From: Hirsutella rhossiliensis
Taxonomy: Eukaryota > Ascomycota > Sordariomycetes > Hypocreales > Ophiocordycipitaceae
Length of the DNA stretch: 64,000 nt
Assembly: GCF_020360975.1 (NCBI RefSeq)
Contig: NW_025408671.1
Span: 124,001 to 188,000, forward strand
Reading direction: 5' to 3'
Under the pieces are notes generated by a model. It was not told where the DNA came from and did not search any database. It saw only the letters and a list, made by a program, of their open reading frames with translations. Made by a program: the position numbers and the translations under genes. This document shows, one piece after another, positions 10,851 to 22,722 of this stretch; position 1 is the stretch's first letter; the number at the start of each line of letters is the position of its first letter.

Positions 10851-11699
10851 AGGCTTTGTTCTTTCTCTTAAGAGCTAGTTTCTCTTAACTCGAGCTCTTT
10901 ATTAATTTATTTAAGGTCTTTCCTTAGAGTAGCAATAACTCTTCGGATCTTTATATTATATCCTTTATTCTATTTATATCGGATACTAGGTTATATAGCC
11001 GTGTTAGTTAGTACGTAGGTCTTATTAGTCGATTTTATGTCCGCTAGTTCGGTTGCTGTTTTCGTTTATATCGCTAAAGCCCGTAATGATTTGCTTGAAC
11101 GGTTATCCCTTTTATCCTATTTAGTGGCTAAATTATCGTAAAATTTTGCTTTCTTCTAAATCTACTAGTCCTAGAAACTTATGTCTTTGTTCTAACGTAG
11201 CTAGCTAGTTTTCTAGTTAATTAGTAGGTTGCTCTCCTATAGCTATAGAAGCCCTAATATAAGGTTATATTCTCTAATATCTATAATATCGAAGTTAACT
11301 CGTTCGTCGTAGCCCTAGATATTAATATCGAGGTAATTAATCTCTATATTAATAATTCCGTTATTATAGTTAAAGGCCTCTCCTTTAATATTCGTAAGTT
11401 TATATAGATCTTTCTTATATCTCTATATAAGTCGGTAACGATTAACGACTCTAGGTAAACGTAATTGCTTATCGCGCCGTAGTCTAAAAGTATGCGTGCG
11501 TAATATCCACGCGATTTAGATATCTAATACTATTTAGTCGCTATAGCTTGCCGTTGCTATATAGGGTCCTTAGATCTTATTATATCGTGCTAGTCTATAG
11601 CCCTTTTATAGATAGCGTACCTCGTTTTTTGCCTAGTCCTTATTCGTTTTATTTAGGTATTCTTCTTCGATTTATTATTAATATCGTTTCTTTATATTT

Positions 11700-14100
11700 T
11701 TATCGCGTAGTATCGTATTAGGGCTTAAGAGACTGATTTCTTATAGCTAATCGAAGATTTCTTATTTCTTAACGCTATGTCGTTTGCATTATGCTACTTC
11801 GCAGTTAATTGCGTACTATGCTTTGTAATTCTATTCGTTTTCGTATTAAAGGTCGAGTTTTCGTTTTATATCTTTCTATTTCGCACGTAGTGTTTTTATA
11901 TCGATTCTCCCTTAGTCGAATACGGCCTATAGCCTTCGTACGTATTGCTAATAATCTTTTAGTGCACCGTTATATCGTTTATGCTATGCCTATGCTTTTT
12001 CGTGTTTATAAACTCTATAGTTCGGGTATATATATTCGTTATAATCTTCCTCGTCGTATTTAACTCGTTGCATAAGTCTTTAGAAGATTAAGGGTTCGGA
12101 TGCCTTAGAGCGAGTAGCGTTATGCTATTCTTCTATTTTAGCGTGTTTATAGATTTTATATATCTCTAAAAGATATCTCGTTAATAAACCGTAATTATCG
12201 CGGTATTCGAGTAGTGTGCTATAATCGGGTTCTAATAATATAACTTAGTCGTTCGGGTAGCGTTAATCGATTTTCTAGTAGTCTAGTTCTATACTTAGGT
12301 AGGGTTTCGAAAGTACTTATCCCTTGAACCTAACCGGGAAGGCGTTATATCGTGCCTTTATCTAGAAGTATGTTATACAATCTAGGTAGACGTATAATAT
12401 CTATAAAATATACTTATAGTGCTTATAAGTAAGTAGTGTTTATAGATCGTCTCTAAATTCTCCTCGTGGTTGCTATTCTCGTTATAGAGCTATAAAGGTA
12501 TCGACTACGGCGATAGCTATAGTATAGTCTCCTCCGCGTAGTGCCGGTTAATACCGAATTAATATAGCTTATTAATTTTCCGTGAGAATTTAAGGTATTT
12601 ATTAGGTTCTAATTTTAAGCATTTCTTTGAATTCTTTAAAGTATAGAGCGTGTTCTCTAATCGTGGCATTTTCCCTTAGTAGCGAGGGTAGTAGTACGAG
12701 TTCGTTCTTATCTTCCGTTTCTCTAGGTATTTCTTATTCTTTAAAGCTTATATCGTCGATACTTTATTATTCCTCTTTAGGTTATTATCTGAGTTTCGTA
12801 AGTATAAGGGCTACGTCCGTATCTTCTTTATTATATTGTTTATAGACTACCCGTCGTTGTTATCGATTTTTATTTCGTATGTCTTCCTAGAATCGTTTGC
12901 CGTTCTTCCTAATCTAGTCTTAGGAGACTCCTTTAGGATAGGGGTGTTCCGGTTCTACGAATTTAACTTATTTTTATATTTTAGGATCCCTTCGTTATAT
13001 TATTATAAGGGTTTTCTTTAGTTACTTTAGGAACTATCCGGTACCGTTTTTATCGCTTAAGTATACCGTGTATTCGTCGTCGTAGTATATAGTCTAACTA
13101 AGGAGTTTATACTTTAGTTTATATCTATTAGTAGCGTTTAGGTGTTTCTTACCTTCTAGGGCTAGTGCCTAGTAGGTTTTCTTCTCCTTGCGAGGTTGTC
13201 TATATTCTTTAGAGTAATGTCTAAGTTTCCCGTAGTTAAAACACTTTCCTTTGCTTTTTTATATTGCGTCTAGGTCTATCCTACCTAGGTTAGTTATATA
13301 GGCGTAGGTAATAGGAGTTTCGCGCTTCTTTTTATAGTTAGCGCGTCGGTTAAAGTTATTCCTATAAGAAGGGTTCTAGTTTCCTCTTCCTTATTTCTTT
13401 TCTTAGCGTCGCGTATACTATCTATCGTCGATTCGTACTGCTATAGCGATATAGTTTAAGAGGCCGTCGGGTCGATCTTCCTTATAGAGTTCGTCCTTAA
13501 CTTCTTCCCTAAGTCCGTCGTAGAATCGCGATATAAGGGGTTCGTCGTCCTATTTAAGTTTTAAGGTGACTTAACGGAATTTAGTAGTATAGTCCGATGC
13601 CAAGGTCCTTTATCGGAGTTCTCGAAGTTTTTGTTCGGCTTCTCGTTCTTCGTCGGTTATTCCGAATACCTTAGTAATAGCTTCTTTAAATCCTTAGAAA
13701 TTAGCAAAGACTTCGTCCGTTTCGCTATTTCGTTATGCTAGTTAGTTGTCGAGATAGTCCCTTATAATAGGTCTAAACTAGGCGAGTGCCGTTCTAGATA
13801 AATAATTTCCTACGTAGAGTACCTTTTTAACTAGGTTCGAAAGTTTCGTCGGGTAAAACCGGTAGTAGGCCTTAAGTTAGGTAAGAAAGTCTTAAAGAGT
13901 GCTATAAGTACCGTTAAATAGTCCTAGCTGCTTTAGTTTAACTACTTTTCTAAGGTCCCTAACTTATCCGTTGCCTCCTCCGTTCCTAAGTAACTATACC
14001 TTATATCGAAGGGTGATAATCTCGCGCATTATATCCTAAGGCGATATAGTAGCTCTAGAGTTAGTTAATCTAGTTTACTATATAGGCATATTAATAGTTG
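11700..14100 (-). pseudogene. Gypsy B gag with zinc knuckle
   Basis: Minus strand. A CCHC knuckle lies at 13203-13252: KCFNYGKLRHYSKEYRQPRK, where the first Cys and the His are intact and the second and third Cys have become Tyr. Spacing C-x2-C-x4-H-x4-C is exact. The preceding Gag body covers about 13270-14100. Short plus-strand ORFs in 11.8-13.0 kb are shadows of this region and the protease part. Confidence 0.7.
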
Positions 14101-14150
14101 CGATATTGCTTAGAGTAACGCGGTATTATACTAAATAAGAGCTTTTAACG

Positions 14151-14615
14151 TATAACGACCGGTGTTATTCCTAAGGGATAAACCTATCGAGGGGTTTATA
14201 TTAGCAAATATAATAGGGCGTGGTCTAAGTAATAATAAGTATATTACGTTAGTAATAAGTCGGAGGTCGTAGACCGTAGACTATAACTAGGTAATTAAAA
14301 TTAGAGATAGAATCGTAATAAAGATCTATATTAAAAGCTATTAAGCTATCTATCTAAAGGAGTGTCCCGTTCCTTCCTTATATATCTTAAGAGCTTCCCT
14401 AGATCGCCGAGAGCGCTAGGTAATCCCGTCGTCTAGGAGCGCTAGAGCGCTAGAGCGATCCTACGATCCTAGCTATAGAGCGTTAGAGCGCTAGAGTGAC
14501 CCGTCGCTCTAAACTTAATTGGCCCGTCGGTCCGTCTAATATTCCTTGCTCCCTACGTTACGTGACCTCGTGATATATATTAGTCCCCGCGGTTCGCTAG
14601 ACCGTGGTCGTAATA
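14151..14615 (-). repeat. LTR of Gypsy B (5' LTR in coding sense)
   Basis: 465 bp, the same length as the other LTR, with few RIP-type differences. Followed by the TSD ATAGT. Confidence 0.92.
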
Positions 14616-14620
14616 ATAGT

Positions 14621-15500
14621 TTACTATTTAACGTAAGTTAAGCCGCGGGGAGCTACTAGTCTTAGTCTACTTAGTTACGGGCTACGATAGCCTATAGGTA
14701 AGCCTACGCCTCTTAGTTAACCCTCTTAGGCCCTCTGTCGGTCTATAGGTAATATACTATACTAAGTAGCTATATAATTTAAAGTAGCTAGTATAGGTAC
14801 TACTAAAAGCAGCTAGTTTAATTCGATCCCTTATCGCTTATAATAAAGGCTAGCTAGCTATATAAGCGGGCTTAGTATTATAAGAAGCGCTCTACGTAGG
14901 ACTCTATATCTATAGATAGTATCGGCTCTAATACTATAGACTTACTAAGTCGGTCCTTAATTACCTATATATAGTAGTTACCGCCCTCTATAAGTAGGAG
15001 GTCCGTTATAAAGTCTATCTATATATATATATAAAACTAGTTAAGTACTAAAAGCTACTTAAGTAGCCCCTTAAGCTATACCTTTTAAATCTTTATACGG
15101 CTATAGATATCGTAGTTATAGAGGAAGCAATAAATATAGTACTATAGGAGGGGCTAGTAAAAGTCCCTTATAAGGCCTACTACTATACCTTATCTACCTA
15201 GGTAACCTACGACGCTAGAGTTATAGATAAGTTAAACTAGCCTCCCTTAGAGCTCGTTTTATTTATCTAGCTTTAGCGGTCCCTCCTTCTCCTTAGCTTC
15301 CGTAGTATATAGTACGCCTAGTACCTATAGTCTCCCCCGCTAACGTAGATACCCTTATAGGTCGATATAGTAGTCGGCTACCTATACCTTTAGCTTTAGC
15401 TTTAGATCTAGGCGTTAAGCGCCGGACTTAATAGTACGGCGTACGCCCTCGTAGGTACGGTCTAGAGCCGCTATCCTATCCTATAAGCGTTAAAGGGCCT
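14621..15500 (-). pseudogene. Gypsy A1 integrase core
   Basis: Minus-strand translation shows DFITDLLLIEGGNYYI, then KDRLSKSIVLE (DRLTK box), and a degraded QTDG box reading QTDRGPKRVNQEA around 14700. This is a Gypsy integrase core. Its C-terminal part is displaced to 6020-6777 by Gypsy B. Confidence 0.7.
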
Positions 15501-15599
15501 TATCTTAAAACACTCTCGCTACGCGCGCCCCTAGGCCGGTCTATCCCTCCTCGCTAGACCGAGGTAAGGGCGCGGGGGGAAGCTTATTTACTAGCACCG

Positions 15600-17100
15600 C
15601 GTCTCCCTTTACTAAGGAAGCTCCTATATAAGTCCGTAGTACTTCCTATAGGATAAGCTATAGATCCCGGGCCTTAATATCTACTCCCGTTAGCTAGTCT
15701 TAATCCCTCTAAAAAAGCGCGTTTAGGACTATAGAGTCCCGCTTAAGGCGATACTTAATCGAGAAGTTAAAGCGTAAGAGATACTTTACCTAGCGGGCTT
15801 ACTACTCTAAGAGGTGCTAGTAAGTTATAAAGTACTTAAGGTTCTTATAGTTTATAAGAACCTTAAAGCTCTTATAGCTCTAGAGCTCTACTTACTATTA
15901 CTTAAGGTAGCTAATAATCGCTAGTATCTCCTTATCGTAAATAGCGTAATTCCGCTTTACTAAGGTTAGCTTATAAGAGTAGAACGCTACTAGTTACTTT
16001 CGCCCGTTTACCTCTTAAGAGAGCGTTCCTTTAAGTGCCTAGCCGCTATAGTCCGCTTTAACTAACGTAGACTAGTCGAAGTCCTATTAAAGTAGTACTA
16101 GGGCTTAAGAGAATAGGTCCTTAAGCGTATAGAACGCTCCTTCCTATATAGGCCCCTAGCGAAAGGCGGTCCGCTTCCTAGTAATCTCGTTTAAGGGTAT
16201 TATAATATAGGAGAAGCCCTTAATAAATATCCTATAATAGTTCGCGAACCTAAGGAAGCTCCGTATACCTATTTATATAGTTAAGGTAGCTTAGTCCTAA
16301 ATCGCCTAGATCTTTATAGGGTCTACCTATATACCTATACTTACGTAGATAATAAAGCCTAGGTACTTAACCCTCTTAACCCTAAATTCGTACTTATTTA
16401 AGTTAAGGTAGAGCCTATAAAGTTAGAAGCGCTCTAGGACCCTCCGTACTTTCTATATATAGTCCTTATAAGAGCCGCTTATATAGATAAAGATATTATC
16501 TATATATATAAAGGCGAACTCGTTAAGGAAGTCCTAAAATACGTTATTAATATAACGCTAGAAGGTAGCGGGCGCTCTTAAGAGGCCGAAGGGCGTTACG
16601 AGCTACTTAAATAAGCTATAGCGTATATAGAACGCTATCTTTTACTCGTTACCCTCTAAGATCTATACCTTATAAAACGCTTATTTTATATTTAGCTTTA
16701 TAAACTACTTCGCCTTTAAAAGGTTATAGAGCGTATCCGAGATTAAGGGTAAGGGGTAGCGGTCCGGCCTTATAATTACGTTTAGAGCCTTATAGTCGTA
16801 ATAGAACTATATCCCGCCCCTTAGTTTACGTACGAATAAGACCGGCGCTCCTACTTTAGAGCTACTTACTTAAATAAAACCCTTATTTAAGAGGTCCCTT
16901 AGCGTCTTTTTTAGCACTAGTAGCTCTATATATAATATACTATATAGCGGTCTAAATAGTATAGGTAGTTTTTACCCCTTCTTATTAGTATAAAGTACGA
17001 TCCTATAGTCTACCCCTAGCTTATATAGGTTAAGCTTATCTACTTCCTAGGCCTTAAATAGTAGTAAGAGGTCGTAAAAGCGCTCCGGTATCTATTACTA
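15600..17100 (-). pseudogene. Gypsy A1 reverse transcriptase and RNase H
   Basis: RT: minus-strand LVTPFGLLRAPATF around 16600, and the catalytic box FIYIDNIFIY around 16482-16511 (YIDD with Asp changed to Asn). RNase H lies at about 15800-16050. The same motifs occur in A2 (catalytic box about 26721-26752) and A3 (about 42030, shifted in frame by one extra base). Confidence 0.8.
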
Positions 17101-17559
17101 TAGCTTAGAAGGCGACTTTAGCTTCTTTATCTAAAGGGCCTTATCGATATCCGCTAAGCTAACTACGTAGACTACTATATTAGCCGCTACCCGGCCTTGC
17201 CCCTACTCTACCTATCGTACGGTTCCTATAAAGATAGAGGCAAGGACTTCTTATACTAAGTATAAAGCTTATACGCTTAGTCTTACGCTTATAGAACTAT
17301 CGTTATAGTAGACCTACTATTATATAGGCCTAAACTATAGCTTCCTTTAGTATAGAACTAAGTATAACTCTATATATAATAACTAGGGTTTCCTAAGGAT
17401 TAAGGGAAACTTTAGTTAAGGGATTATATAAGCTACGATAAGCTTATAGTAACTATCGACCTTTATAGCTAGCTATATAATGCCCTTAATTACTATACCC
17501 TCTATTACGCTTAAGGCGCCCTTTACTTACCTTAGGGCGATCTTTTCTACTAGTACTTA

Positions 17560-18919
17560 TATTTCTCGCGTAAGCGCCTCGTTAACTACGGCGTAGTACT
17601 AGTAGCCCTTATCTATAAGGGCGGTAATAGGTAAGGAGTTATTAATTATAACCTATATTAAAGTAAGCTCCTCTTTTATATAGGCGGATAATTCTTCTTT
17701 CTCTTTTACTAGTACTAATAATTAAGGCTCTAAAGCCTATCTTTATTCTAGAGCTACTCTTTTTCCTCTAGGCCTAAGGGGGCGGAGTCCTCCTTATCGT
17801 TTAAGGCGAGGAGCGGTTCTATCTTCGCTACTCGAACCGCTATAGGCCGCTTAGCTAAAAAGAAGGGGCATTTTAATATAAAGTACGTAGATACTCCGTA
17901 ATATAGGTAGCGGCCGTTAGCCTTTTTTTTCCCGATTTCCTCGCTTATTACCTACTTCGCCTACTACTTAAAGTATAGGGCGGTATAGGGGGTAGTCGAC
18001 GGCGTCTTCTTACCGCGTCTAGCCCGGTCTATATAGGTAGCCGATATTAAGGTATCCCTATCTATATCGATAGCCGGTTATTTATCTTACGGAGGGGCGG
18101 TAATCCTATCGCCGCTATATAGCGTGCGCTTACGGAGCTTTTAAAAACGCGGCGTTTACTCGTAGCCCTAAGCTACCTTTATTAACCGGCTTATATACTT
18201 ACTATAGTTAGTAAGCATAATTATAGGGATAAGTAGCTCTTATAGGGCCGGCGTAATTAAATTCTATAGCTATATAAGCTTCGCGCTATCTTCCTATACT
18301 ATAGTCCCCGCTACCTATAAGAGCGTTTCTTTAAAATTAAAAAGGAATTCGCTAAAGGTTTATCTATCTCTTTACTTAAGGGTCTATAGCCTATCTTACG
18401 CCTTCTCCCGCTCTTATACGTTGCCGAACGTATATATAAGGTATTAAAAGAAGTCTTATAGGTCGCGTCTACCCCTAGGGCCGCCCTTATCCTAGAATCC
18501 GAAGATCCGCTATATCTAGGGCTCCGGTAGCGTATAGAGGAGCAAATACTACGCTATATCGCGATAGCTATTTAGGCCCTATTTCTCGTCGGTTATAAAC
18601 TTTATCTATAGCTAGCTAAGGAAGAAGTAAAAGGACTCTAGCTTACCGTCCTAAGTCGGCTAAGGGAGCGGCTTCCTTATTAGTAGTATCGCCGCCGTAA
18701 CTAGCGTTACGGAGGCCGTAGGGGTTAAAGCCGGTCTCGTAGACGGCTCCCTTAGTATAGTAAGAACCTTATCCTTCTTACTAGCCGTCGCGCTTTTAAT
18801 CGCTTCTAGGATAGCTACGATACTTCCTATCCGTCTAAGGAGGGGCGGAGTGCTTCCTTAAAGGGGAGGCGCCCTCTCTAGAGAGATATCTATTAGATCT
18901 ATTAATTAATAGCTTATAC
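17560..18919 (-). pseudogene. Gypsy A1 gag and protease
   Basis: Protease: the minus strand near 17590-17640 reads ALIDKG followed by AVVNEALTREI, the aspartic-protease active-site region (family DSG/DTG) with the Ser altered. Gag occupies about 17700-18900; its retrotransposon-gag core corresponds to the A3 segment with FSEFLPDFKETL. No zinc knuckle is recognised. The gag start lies a short way inside the 18920-19105 LTR. Confidence 0.6.
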
Positions 18920-19105
18920 TATTATAGAGTAGGTAAAGGCGTACGCATAGGTACCGTCTATAGGATAATATTAATAAGCTATATAGAGCTCTCCTATACG
19001 CGGCTAGCCTATATATATATATATAGGATCCGGCCCTCCGTATATAACTATATAGCTTAGGCTATAGCCTAAGCCTATAACCTATAATAGTTAAAGACTC
19101 TTATA
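18920..19105 (-). repeat. LTR of Gypsy A1 (5' LTR in coding sense)
   Basis: 186 bp, begins TATTATAGAG and ends CTCTTATA, followed by the TSD ATTAC (19106-19110). Confidence 0.9.
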
Positions 19106-19390
19106 ATTACTACTATATAGCCGCGGCCGCGTTAGCTTATTAGTTTATTAGTTAGTTAGTTTATAGGGTAGGTAATATCTAGTTACTAGGCTAGGCGCTA
19201 GTATAGGTCGCTCTTAGGTAGGGCTAGCTAATCGAAATTTAGTTAGCTAGCTCTATTAATCGAAAATCGGTTCTTATCTAGCCGCGTAACTTCTTAATTA
19301 AGAGCGCGGCGGCTTATATTTACTATTTATTATATAGCTATTAATTACGCGCGCTTAGCTTATATATATATATACCTACCCTCCCCCCCC
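19106..19390 (-). mobile_element. 5'-truncated copy of LINE E, right half
   Basis: Continues the copy broken at 4335 and matches about 53235-53520. It includes the C-run CCTACCCTCCCCCC (19370-19390), after which similarity stops: the 5' truncation point. Confidence 0.8.
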
Positions 19391-20645
19391 CTTTTTTTAT
19401 ATATATTATTACTTATATATAGCCTTTAGGGCTATAGCGAGGCTAGTAAGGGCCTAGGCCCTTATTAGTAGTCCTAGCTAGCTATAGAGCCTAGGGGCTT
19501 ATAACTAATTAAGGAAAGGGTAGCTTAAAGGCAATAATAAAGGAAAGGGTAGCTTAAAGGCAATAATAAAGGAAAGGTTAGTTTAGTTCCTCTTATATAG
19601 TAATTTTCCCCTTTAAGAGCCCTAGGGCCCTTAGGTTACTCCTTTTTAAGCTACTTTACTATCCTTATCTCTATTTTAGCTAAGAAGGTTAAAAGGGCTT
19701 CCCTTCCTTCCTTAGAGCTATAAAGGATAGGTAGGCTAAGGGCCCCCTTTTATCTCTTAAAGGTCTAATAAAGGACCTCTCTTTCCCTCTTATAGTTTAA
19801 GCACCTTAGGATAAGGTACCTAGCTATATACCTTCCTTAGCTATAGCGGTAGTTATCTTAGTTTACTTTATTAGTCCTTTTTAAGAAGGAAAATAAAAAG
19901 CCGGCCTTAAAGAGGAGCTAGTAAAAGGCTAAGAAGGTCGGCCTAGGCCTCCTTATAAGGTCCTTTTCTAGGCTAAGGGCTAGGCAAGGGGTCTTTTAAA
20001 TAAATATATAGTACTTACCTAGGCCCTTAGCCTTAGGGCCTTTAGCTACCTTAGTAGCCTAAAGTCCCTTTTAATAGTCCTTAGTAGCTTACTAGACCTT
20101 TCTTTATAAGTAGCTAATAAAGACTAAGGGGGTCCCTTAGGTAGGAGCCCCTAAGCCTCTTTGAGCTAGCTAGTTAGCTAGCTCGTTACTAAAGATCCTT
20201 AGGTAGCTAAGGTACTAATATAGCTATATATTATAAAAGGCTTTTAAGCTAAATAGGAGCCTTTTAATATATATAGCTAGGTCCGAGAAACCTATAACCT
20301 TCTTTATAGCGGCTTAGCTATCTATAAAGATATAGGTATCTATAAAGGGGTTAAGAGGGCTAAGCTTTAAGGGCTAAGGCCTCTTAGCTAGGTCCTTTAA
20401 GACCCTTAGTATTATAAATAGCTCTATATTAGCTACTTTAATTAAAGGCCCTAGGTTCCTATAGTACGCCTTAATAGGCCTATTTTCTAGGCCTATTTTA
20501 TTAAAGGAGTAAGCGTTAGTCTTTATAAGGGACCCCTTAAAGTACCCCTTAAAGCCGTTAGTATAAAAGGCTAAGGGCTATAACCTAAAGTCTTTTAAGC
20601 TAGCTAGGCTAGCTAAGAGGCGTTAGTATTACTTCTTAGCTAAGG
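19391..20645 (-). mobile_element. LINE D, 3' part with RNase H
   Basis: Minus-strand translation around 20100-20400 gives a LINE RNase H: FIDTYIFIDS followed by AAIKKVIGFSDLAIYIKR, then the GNExAD-type segment ISNELANQLAQRGLG in mutated form. The region 19671-20008 is shared with 1-338. The 3' end carries 29-bp tandem repeats. Interrupted at 20645 by Gypsy B2 (TSD TAAGG at 20641-20645 and 46902-46906); it continues at 46902. Confidence 0.75.
19511..19578. repeat. 29-bp tandem repeat at the LINE D 3' end
   Basis: About 2.3 copies of a 29-bp unit starting AAGGAAAGGGTAGCTTAAAGG, at 19511, 19540 and 19569. Short 3'-terminal tandem repeats are common at LINE ends. Confidence 0.85.
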
Positions 20646-21095
20646 TATAACGACCGGTATTATTCTTAAGGGATAAACCTATCGAGGGGTTTATATTAGT
20701 AGATATAATAAGGCGTAGTCTAAGTAATAATAAGTATATTACGTTAGTAATAAGTTAGAGGTTATAGACTATAGACTATAACTAGGTAATTAGAATTAAA
20801 GATAGAATCGTAATAAAGATCTATATTAAAAGCTAGAGAGCTATTTATTTAAAGGAGTAAAAATAGGTAGCTATATATACCTATAGAGACTATCCTTAGA
20901 TTATAGGCTTAGCTATAATCCCTAACGTTAGATTATATAAAGTATAGTAATCTCGTTAATCCTAGATTACTTAGATCTCTACGATCCCCTTAATCCTATA
21001 TTTATTAAATAGTCGTGCTAACTATTTATTTATTAGACTATATTATATACTTAACGCGGTCGACCGTTAGCGGCCTAGTAGCCGTAGTCGTAATA
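20646..21095 (-). repeat. LTR of Gypsy B2 (left)
   Basis: 450 bp, begins TATAACGACCGG and ends AGTCGTAATA. Shares its first 200 bp with the Gypsy B LTR; the middle and 3' parts are different and lack the GAGCGCTA octamers. Confidence 0.92.
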
Positions 21096-21539
21096 TAATA
21101 TCTCCCCTTCTTTTAGTCTTATCTATAAGACCTACTATAGCTACCTTAGCCGCTATATATAAATATACCCTTATCGCGTTATATATAAGTATATTATTCC
21201 TTATCTCTTTATCCTTTTAGGATATACTACTAATAGTATATCTAGTAGTATACTAAAAAATCGTTCCTAAAAAGTCTTTAAGCGCGCTACTCTTACTAAA
21301 TATATCGACTTAAGGAAAGATCCTACTAATATACTATATACTCGATACTTTAAGGCAAAGAAGACGAATTATTAGATAGCCGAAAATTCTTCGCGCTATA
21401 ATAATTATATTGCTAGTAGTCGTCCCTATTATAATAGTATTTTAATAGCCTCTTCTTATAGGTGTCTTTTAATTCTTTTTATACGTAGTAGCTAATATAT
21501 TTCTTTTAGTAACTAAATTATTAGCGGAGTAGTATAGGC

Positions 21540-21917
21540 TATATTCTAAAGAGGAGGAAGCTAGGGAAGCCTTATTAGAGCTTTAGGTATAGCTTACGAA
21601 TCTTTAGTCGTAAATATCTATCGCCGTTAATTATTTAGCTCGTATTTAGAAGATTTAAAATTATATAAAGGAAAAAAGTTCTAAGTTATTTCGTTATAGT
21701 ATCTAGGAAGTAAATACTAAGGATAGCGTTTTGCTTATACTTAATATATATAAGTATTAGGTAGTAAATAACTTATAATCGTTAAGCGTTCTTAATAAAG
21801 CGAATTAGTCCTCGTTTAGTATTAGTAAGGAGTTTATAGATCTTAGTCCTTTAATCCCTCTTAAACCTTTTAGTAAAATTATTAAAGTAGAGAGCTATAG
21901 TAGGTTAAGTGCTTAAG
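21540..21917 (+). pseudogene. Opposite-strand ORF relic in Gypsy B2
   Basis: Plus-strand frame homologous to the one in Gypsy B (7620-8030). Shared landmarks: a start region rich in Glu/Ala/Leu, LARI followed by a basic segment, SSKLF, a Lys/Asp-DSV segment, and the ending VES-SRLSA before the stop at about 21917. Between these the two copies differ at many non-RIP positions, unlike the neighbouring gag-pol. Function unknown. Confidence 0.5.
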
Positions 21918-22536
21918 TAGTTCCTAGGTATTTTCCTTTAGTCTATATCCCTTCTACTTAATAAGGTATTCTTATTACTAACCTTATTTTCTTATATCTA
22001 GTATTTATTCTACTTTATATTCTTAATTATTATCGACTTCGATTTTTCCTATAGTTTAGCGTTTTATAGCGCTAGTTCTAATAATAAGATATAAAATATT
22101 AGGTATATCTATATTATTATTAGTAGCGAAAGTTTATAGTTAACTTTTAAAATAGTTTTCTTAACTTTAAACGGTCTAAGTTTCTTAAAATTTAATTTAT
22201 TACTTAGTCGTTTTATTTTAATATTTCGTCGTATAAGGTAGACTATATCTCCCTCTCGAAAGATTAGTCCCTATAATCTTTTCTAATTATAATAAGTAGA
22301 TATTCGTTTTCTAATAAATTAAAGTTCTTATTATATTTCTTTATATAATTTTTATAGCTAATCTACTTATAGTATTACTCGTTCTACTTATAGTCCTTAT
22401 TAAGTAACCTTAAATACTTTTAAGTTATATCTATAATTAGCGTATACTAGTAAGAGCTTAGTTATTTCTATAACTAAGCTATTATAAGCTAGTTACGCTA
22501 TTAGTAGCTATTTAACTTAATTGTTTTATTTATAAC

Positions 22537-22722
22537 TATTATAGAGTAAGTAAAAGTATATATATAGGTGCCGTTTATAGGATAATATTAATAAGCTATA
22601 TAGAGCTCTCCTATATACGGCTAGCCTATATATATACGTATAGGATCTAGCTCTCTATATATAACTATATAGCTTAGGCCGTAGCTTAAGCCTATAACCT
22701 ATAATAGTTAAAGACTCTTATA
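22537..22722 (-). repeat. LTR of Gypsy A2 (left)
   Basis: 186 bp, matches 4336-4521 and 18920-19105. Confidence 0.9.

Larger units (their letters stand above)
6778..14615 (-). mobile_element. Gypsy B, complete Ty3/Gypsy chromovirus inserted in A1
   Basis: 7838 bp with LTRs of exactly 465 bp at each end and a perfect 5-bp TSD ATAGT (6773-6777 and 14616-14620). The empty site is present in A2 near 24890. Coding is on the minus strand, and the minus-strand purine tract AAAAGGAGGGGAGGCATCC lies directly next to the left LTR (7243-7261). Order in coding sense: gag with zinc knuckle, protease region, RT, RNase H, integrase, chromodomain, and an opposite-strand ORF before the 3' LTR. Most pol stops are TAG or TAA derived from Gln or Trp. 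Confidence 0.92.
4336..19105 (-). mobile_element. Gypsy A1, Ty3/Gypsy chromovirus, split by Gypsy B
   Basis: 186-bp LTRs at both ends and a 5-bp TSD: ATTAT (4331-4335) and ATTAC (19106-19110). Both derive from GTCGC, as the uninterrupted LINE E copy at 52.9-53.3 kb shows. Coding is on the minus strand, and a purine tract on that strand lies next to the left LTR (complement of 4522-4536). In minus-strand order: gag, protease, RT, RNase H, integrase, chromodomain, then a GC-richer stretch with an opposite-strand ORF. Gypsy B sits inside the integrase between 6778 and 14615. Without B the element is about 6.9 kb. Every domain carries RIP stops. Confidence 0.9.

Noticed and set aside
11809..13021. 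Three plus-strand ORFs of 61-84 codons with hydrophobic residues
   Set aside because: They are antisense to the gag/pol relic of Gypsy B, show no Gln-type stop pattern, and are composition artefacts.
19511..19578. Tandem repeat considered as a CRISPR-like array
   Set aside because: No spacers; simple 29-bp tandem repeat in a eukaryotic LINE end.
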